Positions 8,116 through 17,002 of a stretch of 64,000 bases of DNA are shown in pieces. The stretch lies in contig CAVZCJ010000013.1 of NCBI GenBank assembly GCA_963773625.1, positions 186,001 to 250,000 of the forward strand. Reading direction: 5' to 3'. Under the pieces are notes generated by a model. That model was given only the letters and a program-made list of their open reading frames with translations, had not been told where the DNA came from and searched no databases. The position numbers and the translations under genes were made by a program. Each line of letters starts with the position of its first letter. Within the stretch, counting starts at the first letter, position 1. This DNA comes from DATARH01 sp963773625 (GTDB taxonomy: Bacteria; Pseudomonadota; Alphaproteobacteria; ATCC43930; CGMCC-115725).

Positions 8116-9525
8116 GTGCCGGCTGATACGCCGATCGAGGGGAAGCTCGGCCGCGGCGTTGTGCGGTCCTTGTCGTTCATCAGTGGGATTGCGGTAGCAG
8201 CGGGGTTGCTGTGCTCGGCAACTCTCGCCGGCCAGGTGCCGCCGCCGCGCGGCGGCCCGATCTACGAGGCAATCGTGCTCGACGCCGACACCGGTCAGGT
8301 GTTGCGGGAGCTGAACCCGGACGCCGTGACCTATCCGGCGTCGCTCACCAAGATGATGACGCTGTACTTGACTTTCGAGGCGCTCAACAGCGGCAAGCTG
8401 CGGCTCGATCAATATTTCCAGGTCTCAGCCGCGGCGGCCGCGCACGCCCCGTCTAAGCTCGCCCTGGAGCCGGGTGAGAGCGTCACCATTCGCGACCTGA
8501 TCCTTGGCATCGTGACGAAGTCGGCGAACGACGCGGCGGCGGTACTCGCGGAAGGGCTCGGCGGCACCGAGGCCAACTTTGCCGCGATGATGACGCAGAA
8601 GGCGCATCAACTCGGCATGGCGCACACCTTCTACCGCAATGCCTCCGGCCTGCCAGATCCCGGTCAGCTGACCACCGCCCGCGACATCGCGCGGCTCGCG
8701 CTTGCGCTGTTGCACGATTTCCCGCGCGAATATCGCTACTTTTCGGTGCGGCAATTTGAATTCGACGGTCGAAACGTCAATTCCCACGATCACCTACTCG
8801 AATGGTACGACGGCGCGGATGGAATCAAGACTGGCTATACCGTAGCCTCGGGCTTCAACCTCGCCACCTCGGCGGTGCGCAACGGCCATCGCTTGGTCGG
8901 CGTCATCATGGGCGGCAGCACCGCACGGACGCGCGACGAGGAGATGGCGCGGCTACTCGACCTCGGATTTGCCGATCTGGGCAATCAAGCCCCGGTGGTG
9001 GCACAAAATCGACTGCCGGTCGCGCCCGCTCAGGTCGCGGCTGCCCAACCGCCAGCATCGTCGTTCGCGGCACTCGCGGGCGCGTCGCTGGCTGCGCCAG
9101 CGTCGGCGGCTATCAAGCCCGCGATCGTCGCCCAGCCCGCTGCGCCGGCACCCCAACCCGAACCGCGTCCCTCGACGATCGGCGCCGTCGCCGCCGCGGC
9201 GCTTCAGCACCTGGTCCCGGTCGCCCCTGCTCAGGCGGCGACGGTCCAGGCCGAGCCAAGCGAGACCTGGGGCATCCAAATCGGCAGCTATAGAGGTAAG
9301 TCGGCCGCGGAGCGTGCCGAGCGCAAGATCACCCATCTCGCGGTCGCGAAGGGGAAGGAGAGCGTGATCCTGGCCCCGTCAGCAGGCGAGCGCGACCGTG
9401 TCTACCATCTGCGTCTGCTTCGTTTCTCGCAGCACGGCGCGCGCAATGCCTGCGAGGAGCTGCGCCGCCAGAAGATCGGCTGCACCCTGGTGCCGCCGCC
9501 GGGAATGAAAGTCGCCAGCCAGTAG
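8116..9525 (+). CDS. D-alanyl-D-alanine carboxypeptidase (PBP5/6 family) with C-terminal SPOR domain
   Basis: A serine-type D,D-carboxypeptidase that trims the terminal D-Ala of peptidoglycan stem peptides in the periplasm. The three active-site motifs are present: SLTK, SANDAA (SxN) and the KTG box in DGIKTGYTVAS. After the catalytic domain comes a long Ala/Pro/Gln-rich linker and then a roughly 75-residue SPOR domain beginning TWGIQIGSYRGKSAAERA, which in this family binds denuded glycan strands at the division site. A signal peptide (SFISGIAVAAGLLCSATLAG) is present. The start is uncertain: GTG 8116 follows a G-rich stretch, and GTG 8161 would give a shorter, more typical signal peptide. 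Confidence 0.88.
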   Translation: MPADTPIEGKLGRGVVRSLSFISGIAVAAGLLCSATLAGQVPPPRGGPIYEAIVLDADTGQVLRELNPDAVTYPASLTKMMTLYLTFEALNSGKLRLDQYFQVSAAAAAHAPSKLALEPGESVTIRDLILGIVTKSANDAAAVLAEGLGGTEANFAAMMTQKAHQLGMAHTFYRNASGLPDPGQLTTARDIARLALALLHDFPREYRYFSVRQFEFDGRNVNSHDHLLEWYDGADGIKTGYTVASGFNLATSAVRNGHRLVGVIMGGSTARTRDEEMARLLDLGFADLGNQAPVVAQNRLPVAPAQVAAAQPPASSFAALAGASLAAPASAAIKPAIVAQPAAPAPQPEPRPSTIGAVAAAALQHLVPVAPAQAATVQAEPSETWGIQIGSYRGKSAAERAERKITHLAVAKGKESVILAPSAGERDRVYHLRLLRFSQHGARNACEELRRQKIGCTLVPPPGMKVASQ

Positions 9526-9531
9526 GCGTGC

Positions 9532-10929
9532 TCAGGCCAGCGACACGTACATCCCACTAGCGCCAAGTTCGTCAATGATCTGCTGCTTCAGCCGGTCGAG
9601 GCCATCCGCGCTTGCCGCCTCGGCGCGAGCAACGATGACGGCCTGAGTGTTGGAGGCGCGGATCAGCCACCAGCCGTCCTTGCTCTTCACCCGCACCCCG
9701 TCGATGTCGATGAGGTCGGCGCCGCGCGCGCGCAGCCGCTCCGCGATCTCGCCGACAATGGCGAATTTGCGCGTCTCGTCGCATTCGAGCCGCAGCTCGG
9801 GGGTGTTGAACGTCGTCGGCAGGCGGTCAACTATCGTGGCGAGGCTCTCGCCGGCGCGGGCGAGCACATCCAGCAGCCGCACCGCGACGTAGACCGCGTC
9901 GTCGAAGCCGTAATAGCCGTCGGCAAAAAAGATGTGCCCGCTCATCTCGCCGGCGAGCGGCGCGCCGGTCTCGGCCATGCGCGCTTTGATCAGCGAATGC
10001 CCGGTCTGCCCCATCACCGGCCGGCCGCCGGCGCGCGCAATCTCGTCGAACAGTACCTGGCTCGCTTTGACGTCGGCAAGGATCGGCGCGCCGGGAAGGC
10101 GGCGCAGAACGTCGCGCGCCAGGATGACCATGAGCTGGTCGCCCCACAGGATGCGGCCCTTCGCGTCGACGACGCCGATGCGGTCGCCGTCGCCGTCGAA
10201 GGCGATGCCGAGATCGAAGGCGATACCATATTCGCCGTCCTGGTCGGTCACCGCCCGTTGTAACTGGGCCAAGTTTTCAGGAACTGTCGGGTCCGGATGA
10301 TGAGCGGGGAAACGACCGTCGATTTCCCAGTTCATCAAGAGATGCTCACCAGGCAACCGGTCGAGCAGAGCAGAGACAACCTCGCCGGTGGCGCCATTGC
10401 CACAATCCCACGCGACCTTGAGCAGCCGTCCGCCATGGAAGTCCTGCCTCAGGCGGGCAACGTATTCTTCAAAGACGCTGCGTTCTTCGACCTGCCCGGG
10501 CTTGCCGGACGGCTCGCCGATCGTCTGCGCCATCTCGCCCAGCCGCTGGATCTGGTCGCCGAAAAACGGCTTGCCGCCGAGCACCAGCTTGAAGCCGTTG
10601 TGGTCGGGCGGGTTGTGCGAGCCGGTGACCATGACTCCGCCGTCGACCTTGAGCGTTGCCGCGGCGAAATAGAGCATCGGGGTCGGACCGCGACCGATGC
10701 GCACCACGTCGACGCCGCCGGCGGTCAGCCCCTCAACCAGCGCAGCCTCGAGCTCGGGAGACGTCAGCCGCCCGTCATAGCCCACCGCGATCCGGCCTCC
10801 GCCGCTTTCCGCCAAGCTCGCGGCGAACGCACGGCCGACCGCATGCGCATCGGCCGCAAACAGGGTCCTGCCCACGATTCCGCGAATGTCGTACTCGCGC
10901 AGAATCGTCGGGTCGAAGCGATGCGGCAT
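9532..10929 (-). CDS. Phosphomannomutase/phosphoglucomutase
   Basis: 465 residues from ATG 10929 (MPHRFDPTILREYDIRG). The longer open frame upstream is not protein-like. The alpha-D-phosphohexomutase signatures are all present: phosphoserine loop TGSHNP, Mg2+ loop DGDGDR, sugar-binding GEMSGHIFF and the phosphate-binding C-terminal RASNTQ. It interconverts hexose-6- and hexose-1-phosphates, feeding GDP-mannose and UDP-glucose for envelope polysaccharide. It follows galU by 11 bp on the same strand, so the pair makes sense as a sugar-nucleotide operon. It resembles AlgC/ManB, but sugar preference cannot be fixed. Confidence 0.92.
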   Translation of the reverse strand: MPHRFDPTILREYDIRGIVGRTLFAADAHAVGRAFAASLAESGGGRIAVGYDGRLTSPELEAALVEGLTAGGVDVVRIGRGPTPMLYFAAATLKVDGGVMVTGSHNPPDHNGFKLVLGGKPFFGDQIQRLGEMAQTIGEPSGKPGQVEERSVFEEYVARLRQDFHGGRLLKVAWDCGNGATGEVVSALLDRLPGEHLLMNWEIDGRFPAHHPDPTVPENLAQLQRAVTDQDGEYGIAFDLGIAFDGDGDRIGVVDAKGRILWGDQLMVILARDVLRRLPGAPILADVKASQVLFDEIARAGGRPVMGQTGHSLIKARMAETGAPLAGEMSGHIFFADGYYGFDDAVYVAVRLLDVLARAGESLATIVDRLPTTFNTPELRLECDETRKFAIVGEIAERLRARGADLIDIDGVRVKSKDGWWLIRASNTQAVIVARAEAASADGLDRLKQQIIDELGASGMYVSLA

Positions 10930-10940
10930 CGCCGAGCCGG

Positions 10941-11813
10941 CTAGCGGTAGTTCTTCAAGATTTGCCGCAGGCCCGCGCCGAGCTCGGGATGTTCGAGCCC
11001 GACCGCCACCGTGGCTTCGAGATAGCCGAGCTTGTCGCCGCAATCGTAGCGGCGGGCAGCGGCGCGGAAGCCGTAGAAGGGCTGGCCTTCGGCAATTAGC
11101 GCGGCGAGCCCATCGGTCAGCTGAATCTCGTTGCCAGCGCCGGGCTTGGTCTTTTCGAGGTGTTCGAACACTTCGGGCTGGATGATGTAGCGGCCGATGA
11201 TGGTCAGGTTCGATGGCGCTTCGGCCGGGTCGGGCTTCTCGACGACGCCTCTTGCGCGCACCAGGGTGCCGTTATCCTCAACGATGTCGAGTACGCCGTA
11301 GCGGTTGGTCTGCTCCCGCGGCACCTCGACGACCGCGACAATGTTGCCGCCGGTTTGCTCGTAAGCGTCCATCATCTGCTTCAAAGCGGGCGGCTCGCCG
11401 ACCATCAGATCGTCAACCAGCAGCACGGCGAACGGCTCGTCGCCGATCAGATGGCGCGCGCACCACACGGCATGGCCGAGGCCTAGCGGCTGCTGCTGGC
11501 GGGTGTAGGCAACATGCCCGGCGGGTGGCAGCCAGGAGCGCAGCTCCTTCAGCTGCGCGTCCTTGCCGCGCTCGCGCAGAGTCGTCTCCAGCTCGAACGC
11601 GTGGTCGAAATGGTCTTCGATCGCGCTCTTGGCCCGACCGGTGACAAAATAGAACTGCTCGATGCCGGCCGCTTTGGCCTCTTCGATCGCATAGTGGATG
11701 AGGGGCCGATCGACCACCGTCAGCATCTCTTTTGGCATGGCCTTGGTCGCCGGCAGGATCCGGGTGCCGAGCCCGGCGACGGGGAAGACCGCCTTGCGTA
11801 CGCGCTGCTTCAT
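10941..11813 (-). CDS. galU: UTP-glucose-1-phosphate uridylyltransferase
   Basis: 290 residues. It condenses UTP and glucose-1-phosphate to UDP-glucose. The nucleotide-binding signature GLGTRILPATKAMPKEML is at the N-terminus. Further conserved blocks are FVTGRAKSAIEDHFD, GLGHAVWCA and AVLLVDDLM. ATG 11813 is chosen because GAGGAG lies just upstream; a TTG at 11825 would place that ribosome site inside the coding region. It lies 11 bp ahead of the phosphohexomutase that supplies its substrate. Confidence 0.95.
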   Translation of the reverse strand: MKQRVRKAVFPVAGLGTRILPATKAMPKEMLTVVDRPLIHYAIEEAKAAGIEQFYFVTGRAKSAIEDHFDHAFELETTLRERGKDAQLKELRSWLPPAGHVAYTRQQQPLGLGHAVWCARHLIGDEPFAVLLVDDLMVGEPPALKQMMDAYEQTGGNIVAVVEVPREQTNRYGVLDIVEDNGTLVRARGVVEKPDPAEAPSNLTIIGRYIIQPEVFEHLEKTKPGAGNEIQLTDGLAALIAEGQPFYGFRAAARRYDCGDKLGYLEATVAVGLEHPELGAGLRQILKNYR

Positions 11814-11940
11814 GAAGCTCCTCAATGGCGCGGCCGGCGTCTCATGCCAGTGCCAGCCGATGATCTAATAACGTACAAACCGATAAAAGGCTTCCCCGAC
11901 CCGCGCGCGGCAATCATCGCGCGGCGAGCCTTATGGCTGG

Positions 11941-12642
11941 TTAATGTTTCAACAGCACGTCCCGCGCGCGGTTGATCTTGGTCGCGAGATAGTCGGTGCC
12001 GCCATGGTCGGGATGGAGCTGCATCATCAACCGGTGATGCGCGCTGCGGATCGCTGCCTCGTCGGCACCGGGTTCGAGGCCGAGAACCTCGTAGGCCTCC
12101 GCGACGGTCATGTCCCCGGCGCCGCCACGCGGTGGGGCGGATTGCCCGGCGCCCATTTCGTCGCGCCAATCCGGATGCAGTCGGTCGAGATAGGCTTCGA
12201 GCAACCGCGCGCCCTCGGAGTTGGCCGCGCGGCACTCGCGTAACAGCGCGATAAGGTCGGCGTTGGAAAGCTCGGCTAGCTGTATGCCCTCAAACCGCCC
12301 GGCGAGCACGGTGCCGGCCATCGTGCCGGTATCGTGATCGAGGCTCATGCGCAAATATGGGGTCACGACCTCCGATGCCGGGCTGGCTCCTGAGCCGCGG
12401 AAGCCGCTGAGGAATGAGCGCAGATAGCCGCGCAGGTATGGAAACGTGAGGATCAAAGGCGTCCAAATGAAGGCGAAGCGCTCGGACAGCAACAGAAAGA
12501 GGAACAGCACGCCGGCCGCGCCGAGTGCGGTCCATTTGAGACCCCGCGCCAACTTCGCCGGGTCGGCGTTGACGAAAAGATAGACCAGCAACAACAGGCC
12601 GCCGAGGATTGCCAACCCGCCGAAGAGCGCGAGCTCCGGCAT
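11941..12642 (-). CDS. Membrane-anchored J-domain protein
   Basis: 233 residues. Two hydrophobic segments at the N-terminus (roughly residues 3-25 and 37-52) are followed by a partly hydrophobic linker and a C-terminal J-domain of about 55 residues. The J-domain has the diagnostic HPD (LMMQLHPDHGG) and helix I AYEVLGLEPGADEAAIRSAH. This inverted order, membrane first and J-domain last, is the DjlA/TerB-J-like arrangement common in alphaproteobacteria. It should recruit DnaK to the inner membrane. It starts 3 bp after the VWA gene stop, within the molybdoenzyme run. Confidence 0.88.
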   Translation of the reverse strand: MPELALFGGLAILGGLLLLVYLFVNADPAKLARGLKWTALGAAGVLFLFLLLSERFAFIWTPLILTFPYLRGYLRSFLSGFRGSGASPASEVVTPYLRMSLDHDTGTMAGTVLAGRFEGIQLAELSNADLIALLRECRAANSEGARLLEAYLDRLHPDWRDEMGAGQSAPPRGGAGDMTVAEAYEVLGLEPGADEAAIRSAHHRLMMQLHPDHGGTDYLATKINRARDVLLKH

Positions 12643-12645
12643 GGC

Positions 12646-13365
12646 TCAGCCACGCAGCTGGGCGGTCAATAGCGGGATGTCGCCGCCCTTTTTGGCGCTG
12701 TAATCGGCGAGCGCGCGATAGCCACCAGCGGCGTAAACCGCGACCGCGGCGAGCAGGTCTTTCAGCCGCCCGGCGCTGGCCGCGTCGAAGCTCAGATAGG
12801 CGCCGCGCGACAGCTTGGCGATCTGGCGAAACGCGGCGGCGGCGATCCGGTCGCCGCCTTCGTGGAAGATGAAGACCGGCGTACCGAGCAGCCCCAGTTC
12901 GCCGGCGAGCTTACACAGGCGGTCGGCGTTCTCCTCCATCGCGTCGCCGACAAAAACCAGGGCATGGACGCGCCGCTTCTTGCTCTCGGCGATGGCATGC
13001 GACAGCACTCGGTCGATCTGGGTCTCGCCGCCGACGCAGGACACCGCGCGCATCGCCCGGTGCAGATCGGCGGCGGTTTCAAACCAGCGGCTCGCCTTGC
13101 ATTCGCCAAAGCCGCGATAAAACATCAGCTTGACGTCGAGCCCGCCGAGGGCCGTCGTCGCCTCGAACATCTCGCCCTGGATGCGGCAGGCGCGGTCCCA
13201 GGTAGGCTCGCGGCTGGCGGTGGCGTCGAGCGCGAAGATCAGCCGCCCACGCCCACCTTCCGGCCGCACCGCCGGCGCGCGGTTGAGGTCGGCGAGGAAG
13301 GCATCGACATCGGCCGAGGGCGATGTCGACGGCAGCTTGCCGCCGGTCATGCGGGTCTCAGCCAT
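12646..13365 (-). CDS. von Willebrand factor A (VWA) domain protein
   Basis: 239 residues, mostly one VWA domain. Strand one carries a degenerate MIDAS (FALDATAS instead of DxSxS). Strand four is VHALVFVGDAMEEN, and the middle holds GGETQIDRVLSHA with the MIDAS threonine. VWA domains bind partner proteins through a metal ion, and in bacteria they often assist AAA+ chaperones or metal-cofactor assembly. The gene overlaps the molybdopterin oxidoreductase by 19 bp and is followed after 3 bp by the J-domain gene. The order suggests a cytoplasmic maturation or handling role for that enzyme (inference). Confidence 0.82.
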   Translation of the reverse strand: MAETRMTGGKLPSTSPSADVDAFLADLNRAPAVRPEGGRGRLIFALDATASREPTWDRACRIQGEMFEATTALGGLDVKLMFYRGFGECKASRWFETAADLHRAMRAVSCVGGETQIDRVLSHAIAESKKRRVHALVFVGDAMEENADRLCKLAGELGLLGTPVFIFHEGGDRIAAAAFRQIAKLSRGAYLSFDAASAGRLKDLLAAVAVYAAGGYRALADYSAKKGGDIPLLTAQLRG

Positions 13366-15422
13366 ACTGAGGTGTCATGGTAGACCGCACCGCCTTGGGG
13401 CGGCCCGGGGTCAGCGCTGGTCAGGAGGTTGATGCCGATGCCTTCCTCGAAGGCGGCGTTCGGCCAGACCCCCTCGACGATGACGACGCGCTTTTGCAGT
13501 CCGTCGAAGGCGCGCGCGTGGACGACGACGCTGCCCTTGCCGTTGCCGATCCGGACGCGATCGCCATCAACGATGCCGAACTCCTTCAGGGCATCGGGAT
13601 GGATCAGCGCTGTCGGCCGCCCCTCTCGCGCGATACCGCTGGGGGTGTTGTTGAAGCTGGTGTTGAGGAACGATCGCGACGGCGCCGGCACCATTCGGAA
13701 TGGTTGGGCGGGATCGCCGTCGTCGATATTGGCGACATGGTCGGGGAATTCGGGCAGAGCGCCCAAATCGCGGTCGCGCATCGGCCCCTTCACGGACGCC
13801 CAGTTGGCGCGGAAGTGGAACTTCTTGTCGAGATGACCGAAGCCGTCGAGGAAATGCTCGGTTTCGAACGGCTGCGCGCAGTCGAGCCAGGTGCCCTCGA
13901 CAAAGTCATCCGGGCCCGGCAGACCGCTTGCCTTGAGGGTTTCGGCGATGATTTCGAACGCGCTCATCTTGAAACCGCGATGCTCGGCGCCCAATCGCTC
14001 GGCGAGCGCGCAATGCACCTCATGGTTCGAGCGGCACTCGGCATAGGGCGGCACCACCGGCTGGTGCAGCTGGAGGAAGGTGTGTGCGCCGGCGGTGTAA
14101 ATGTCGTCGTGCTCCAAGAACGTGGTCGCCGGCAACACGACGTCGGCCATCGCCGCAGTCTCGGTCATGAACTGCTCATGCACGCAGACGAAAAGATCGT
14201 CGCGGGCAAACCCCTGATGCACCAGCCGCGACTCTGGGGAGACCACCATTGGATTGGTGTTCTGGATGAACAGCGCGGTCACCGGCGGCCCATCGCCGAG
14301 GTCGCGCTTGTCGCCGGTGAGGATCGGCCCGATGCGCGACTGGTCGAGGATGCGGGTCGAGTGGTCGATAACGTCGGACCCCTCGATCAGCCTGCGGTCG
14401 AGATGCACCAGACCGTGGTTTGATTGCAGCGCGCCGCCGCCCTCGTATTGCCAGGCGCCGGTCACCGCCGGCAGGCAGGTGACCGCGAACAGGTTGACCG
14501 CGCCGTTGCGCTGACGCGAGAAGCCATAGCCCAGCCTGATATAGGCGCGTTTGGTTTGCCCGTAGAGCCGGGCGAAGGCGGTGATCTCGTCTGCGGAAAG
14601 ACCGGTGATCGCCGCGGCCCAATCGGGCCCGCGGCTCGCGACATGCGCCTCCAGCCCCGCCGGGTCGTCGGTGTAGCGCGCGAGATACGCGCGGTCGGCG
14701 AAGCCCTCCTTGAACAGCACGTGGATCACCGCGCAGGCGAGCGCGCCGTCGGTGCCGGGGAGCGGCGCCAGATGCATGTCGGCGATCTCGGCCGTGCCGG
14801 TGCGGTAGGGATCGACGACGACAAGTTTCGCGCCGCGCTCCTTCCGCGCCTTGGCGATGTGGGACATCACATTGACCTGGGTCGAGACCGGGTTGCCGCC
14901 CCAGACCACGATCAGGTCGGACTGCGCCATCTCTCGGCCGTCGACGCCGCGCTTGGCGCCGACCCCGACGATCCAGCCGGCGTCGGTCAGGGCGTTACAG
15001 ATCGTCGAATGCTGGCGCGAATAGCGCATTGCGTGGCGCAGCCGCTGCAGTCCGTCGCGTTGCACCAGCCCCATGGTGCCCGAGTAGTAATGCGGCCAGA
15101 CCGCTTCGCTGCCGTGGTGCTGCGCGGCGCGGGTCAATCCCTCGGCAACGAGGTCGAGTGCGTCGTCCCAAGAAATGGGTTCGAACGCGGCGCGGCCGAG
15201 GCCCTTGTCGCCAACCCGCCGGAGCGGCACGTTGAGGCGCTCGGGGTGATATTGCCGCTCGGCGTAGCGTCCGACCTTGGCGCAGACGACGCCGTCGGTG
15301 TAGCCCTGTGCCTTGGCGCCGCGGATGCGGCCGATGCGGCCGCCATCGATCCGCTCGACCTCGAGCGCGCAGGCGCTCGGGCAGTCATGCGGACAGATGC
15401 TGAAGGCGACATCGAGCGGCAA
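13347..15422 (-). CDS. Molybdopterin-dependent oxidoreductase (DMSO-reductase superfamily)
   Basis: 691 residues. The N-terminus has a 4Fe-4S motif CPHDCPSAC with a fourth cysteine in GVVCAKVG, followed by the molybdopterin domains (VVWGGNPVSTQVN, VVVDPYRTGTAE, DVVLPATTFLEHDDIY) and a C-terminal molydopterin-dinucleotide-binding barrel (LIHPDALKEFGIVDGDRV). There is no Tat signal, so it should be cytoplasmic. The start is a TTG at 15422 with GGAG a few bases upstream; no ATG is available nearby. Similar proteins are annotated as formate-dehydrogenase-like or simply molybdopterin oxidoreductases. The substrate is unknown. VWA and J-domain genes follow with an overlap and a 3-bp gap. Confidence 0.88.
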   Translation of the reverse strand: MPLDVAFSICPHDCPSACALEVERIDGGRIGRIRGAKAQGYTDGVVCAKVGRYAERQYHPERLNVPLRRVGDKGLGRAAFEPISWDDALDLVAEGLTRAAQHHGSEAVWPHYYSGTMGLVQRDGLQRLRHAMRYSRQHSTICNALTDAGWIVGVGAKRGVDGREMAQSDLIVVWGGNPVSTQVNVMSHIAKARKERGAKLVVVDPYRTGTAEIADMHLAPLPGTDGALACAVIHVLFKEGFADRAYLARYTDDPAGLEAHVASRGPDWAAAITGLSADEITAFARLYGQTKRAYIRLGYGFSRQRNGAVNLFAVTCLPAVTGAWQYEGGGALQSNHGLVHLDRRLIEGSDVIDHSTRILDQSRIGPILTGDKRDLGDGPPVTALFIQNTNPMVVSPESRLVHQGFARDDLFVCVHEQFMTETAAMADVVLPATTFLEHDDIYTAGAHTFLQLHQPVVPPYAECRSNHEVHCALAERLGAEHRGFKMSAFEIIAETLKASGLPGPDDFVEGTWLDCAQPFETEHFLDGFGHLDKKFHFRANWASVKGPMRDRDLGALPEFPDHVANIDDGDPAQPFRMVPAPSRSFLNTSFNNTPSGIAREGRPTALIHPDALKEFGIVDGDRVRIGNGKGSVVVHARAFDGLQKRVVIVEGVWPNAAFEEGIGINLLTSADPGPPQGGAVYHDTSVWLRPA

Positions 15423-15484
15423 ATGCGTGCTCCGGTCAGTCGGTTGCGGCAGAATAGCACGAGGCGAGAGCCGGAGCGCAGCCG

Positions 15485-16651
15485 ATGACCTTTGCCCTGA
15501 CCCCCGACCAACTCGAGATCCGCGAGGCGGTGGCGCGGCTGTGCGCCCGCTTCGGTGACGATTACTGGCTGAAGAAGGACGAGGAGGGCGGCTTCCCGCA
15601 CGAGTTCCACCGGGCGATGGCCGAGGGCGGGTGGCTGGGCATCGCCATGCCCGAGGAATTCGGGGGCAGCGGGCTTGGCATCACCGAAGCTGCGGCGGTG
15701 ATGCAGGCGGTGGCGCAATCGGGCGCGGGATTTTCCGGCGCTTCCGCCGTGCATATGAACATTTTCGGCCTCAACCCGGTCGTCGTCTTCGGCTCCGACG
15801 AGCAGAAGCGGCGCTTCCTGCTGCCGCTGATCGCCGGGAAGGAAAAGGCCTGCTTTGCAGTCACCGAGCCCGATGTCGGGCTCGATACCACTCGGCTGAA
15901 GACCCGCGCCACCCGAGAGGGCAATGGCTATGTCATCTCCGGCCGCAAGATCTGGACATCCACAGCCCAGGTCACCGAGAAGATGCTAATCCTCGCGCGC
16001 ACGACGCCCTACGAGGAGGCGGCGCGGCCGTCGGCCGGGATGAGTTTGTTCTATACCGACCTCGATCGCACCAAGGTCGAGGTGCGCGAAATCCACAAGA
16101 TGGGACGGGCCGCGGTCAATTCGAACATGCTGTTCATCGACGGGCTCAAGGTACCGCTCGAGGACCGCATCGGCGAGGAAGGCAAGGGTTTTCAGTACAT
16201 CCTGCACGGGATGAACCCGGAGCGCATCCTGATCGCCGCCGAGGCGGTGGGGCTGGGCCGTGCCGCGCTCGCCCGCGCGGCGCGCTACGCTGGTGAACGC
16301 GTTGTCTTCGGCCGGCCGATCGGCCAGAACCAGGGCATCCAGCACCCGCTCGCCGAGCGCTGGATCGAGCTGGAGGCGGCCGAGCTTCTGGTGTACCGCG
16401 CCGCCGCCGCCTATGACGCCGGTGAGGATTCGGGCGCCTTCGCCAACGCCGCCAAATATTTCGCCGCCGAGGCCGGGCACCGCGCCTGCGAGGCGGCGGT
16501 CCTCACTCATGGCGGCATGGGCTATGCCCGCGAGTATCACGTCGAGCGCTATTTCCGCGAAATCCAGATCGCCCGCATCGCCCCTGTCAGTTCACAATTG
16601 ATCCTGTCGCACATTGCCGAGCGCGTGCTAGGCCTGCCGAAATCCTATTAG
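15485..16651 (+). CDS. Acyl-CoA dehydrogenase
   Basis: 388 residues of a complete acyl-CoA dehydrogenase: N-terminal helical domain, flavin segment CFAVTEPDVGLDTTRLKTRA and SGRKIWTSTAQ, and a C-terminal bundle with YAGERVVFGRPIGQNQGIQ and HGGMGYAREYHVERYFREI. It oxidises an acyl-CoA to the enoyl-CoA, passing electrons via FAD to ETF. The ATG has GGAG upstream. It is divergent from the molybdoenzyme, with only 62 bp between the starts, so both promoters share that gap. Chain-length or branched-chain preference is not readable. Confidence 0.9.
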   Translation: MTFALTPDQLEIREAVARLCARFGDDYWLKKDEEGGFPHEFHRAMAEGGWLGIAMPEEFGGSGLGITEAAAVMQAVAQSGAGFSGASAVHMNIFGLNPVVVFGSDEQKRRFLLPLIAGKEKACFAVTEPDVGLDTTRLKTRATREGNGYVISGRKIWTSTAQVTEKMLILARTTPYEEAARPSAGMSLFYTDLDRTKVEVREIHKMGRAAVNSNMLFIDGLKVPLEDRIGEEGKGFQYILHGMNPERILIAAEAVGLGRAALARAARYAGERVVFGRPIGQNQGIQHPLAERWIELEAAELLVYRAAAAYDAGEDSGAFANAAKYFAAEAGHRACEAAVLTHGGMGYAREYHVERYFREIQIARIAPVSSQLILSHIAERVLGLPKSY

Positions 16652-16678
16652 GGCGAAACCGTACCGAAGGAGGACATC

Positions 16679-16984
16679 ATGGCCGACAAGCGTCCCGCCT
16701 ATGTGATCGCCGAGGTCGAGGTCACCGATCCGGCGGCGTTCACCGATTATGTCGCGAAGGCAGTGCCCACGCTCGGCCCGACTGGTGCACAGTTTCTCGC
16801 CCGCTCGAAGGCCCACAGCAAGGAGGGCACCGCGCCGGTCGGCGAGATCGTCATGCTCAAGTTCGAGAGCCTCGAGGCCGCGGAGAACTGGTACGCCAGC
16901 CCCGCCTACGCGGCCTGTATTCCGCTGCGCCAGCGCGCCGCGAACACGCGGCTCTTCATCATCGAGGGCGAGCCGCCGCAGTAG
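16679..16984 (+). CDS. DUF1330 family protein
   Basis: 101 residues from an ATG preceded by a textbook AGGAGG. The sequence is a single dimeric alpha/beta-barrel (ferredoxin-like) DUF1330 domain: AYVIAEVEVTDPAAFTDYV at the start, GEIVMLKFESLEAAENWY in the middle and RLFIIEG at the end. No enzymatic activity is established for the family. It lies 27 bp behind the acyl-CoA dehydrogenase and 18 bp ahead of the aspartate dehydrogenase, suggesting one transcript. Confidence 0.85.
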   Translation: MADKRPAYVIAEVEVTDPAAFTDYVAKAVPTLGPTGAQFLARSKAHSKEGTAPVGEIVMLKFESLEAAENWYASPAYAACIPLRQRAANTRLFIIEGEPPQ

Positions 16985-17002
16985 AGCAGGACGGAAAACC
17001 TC

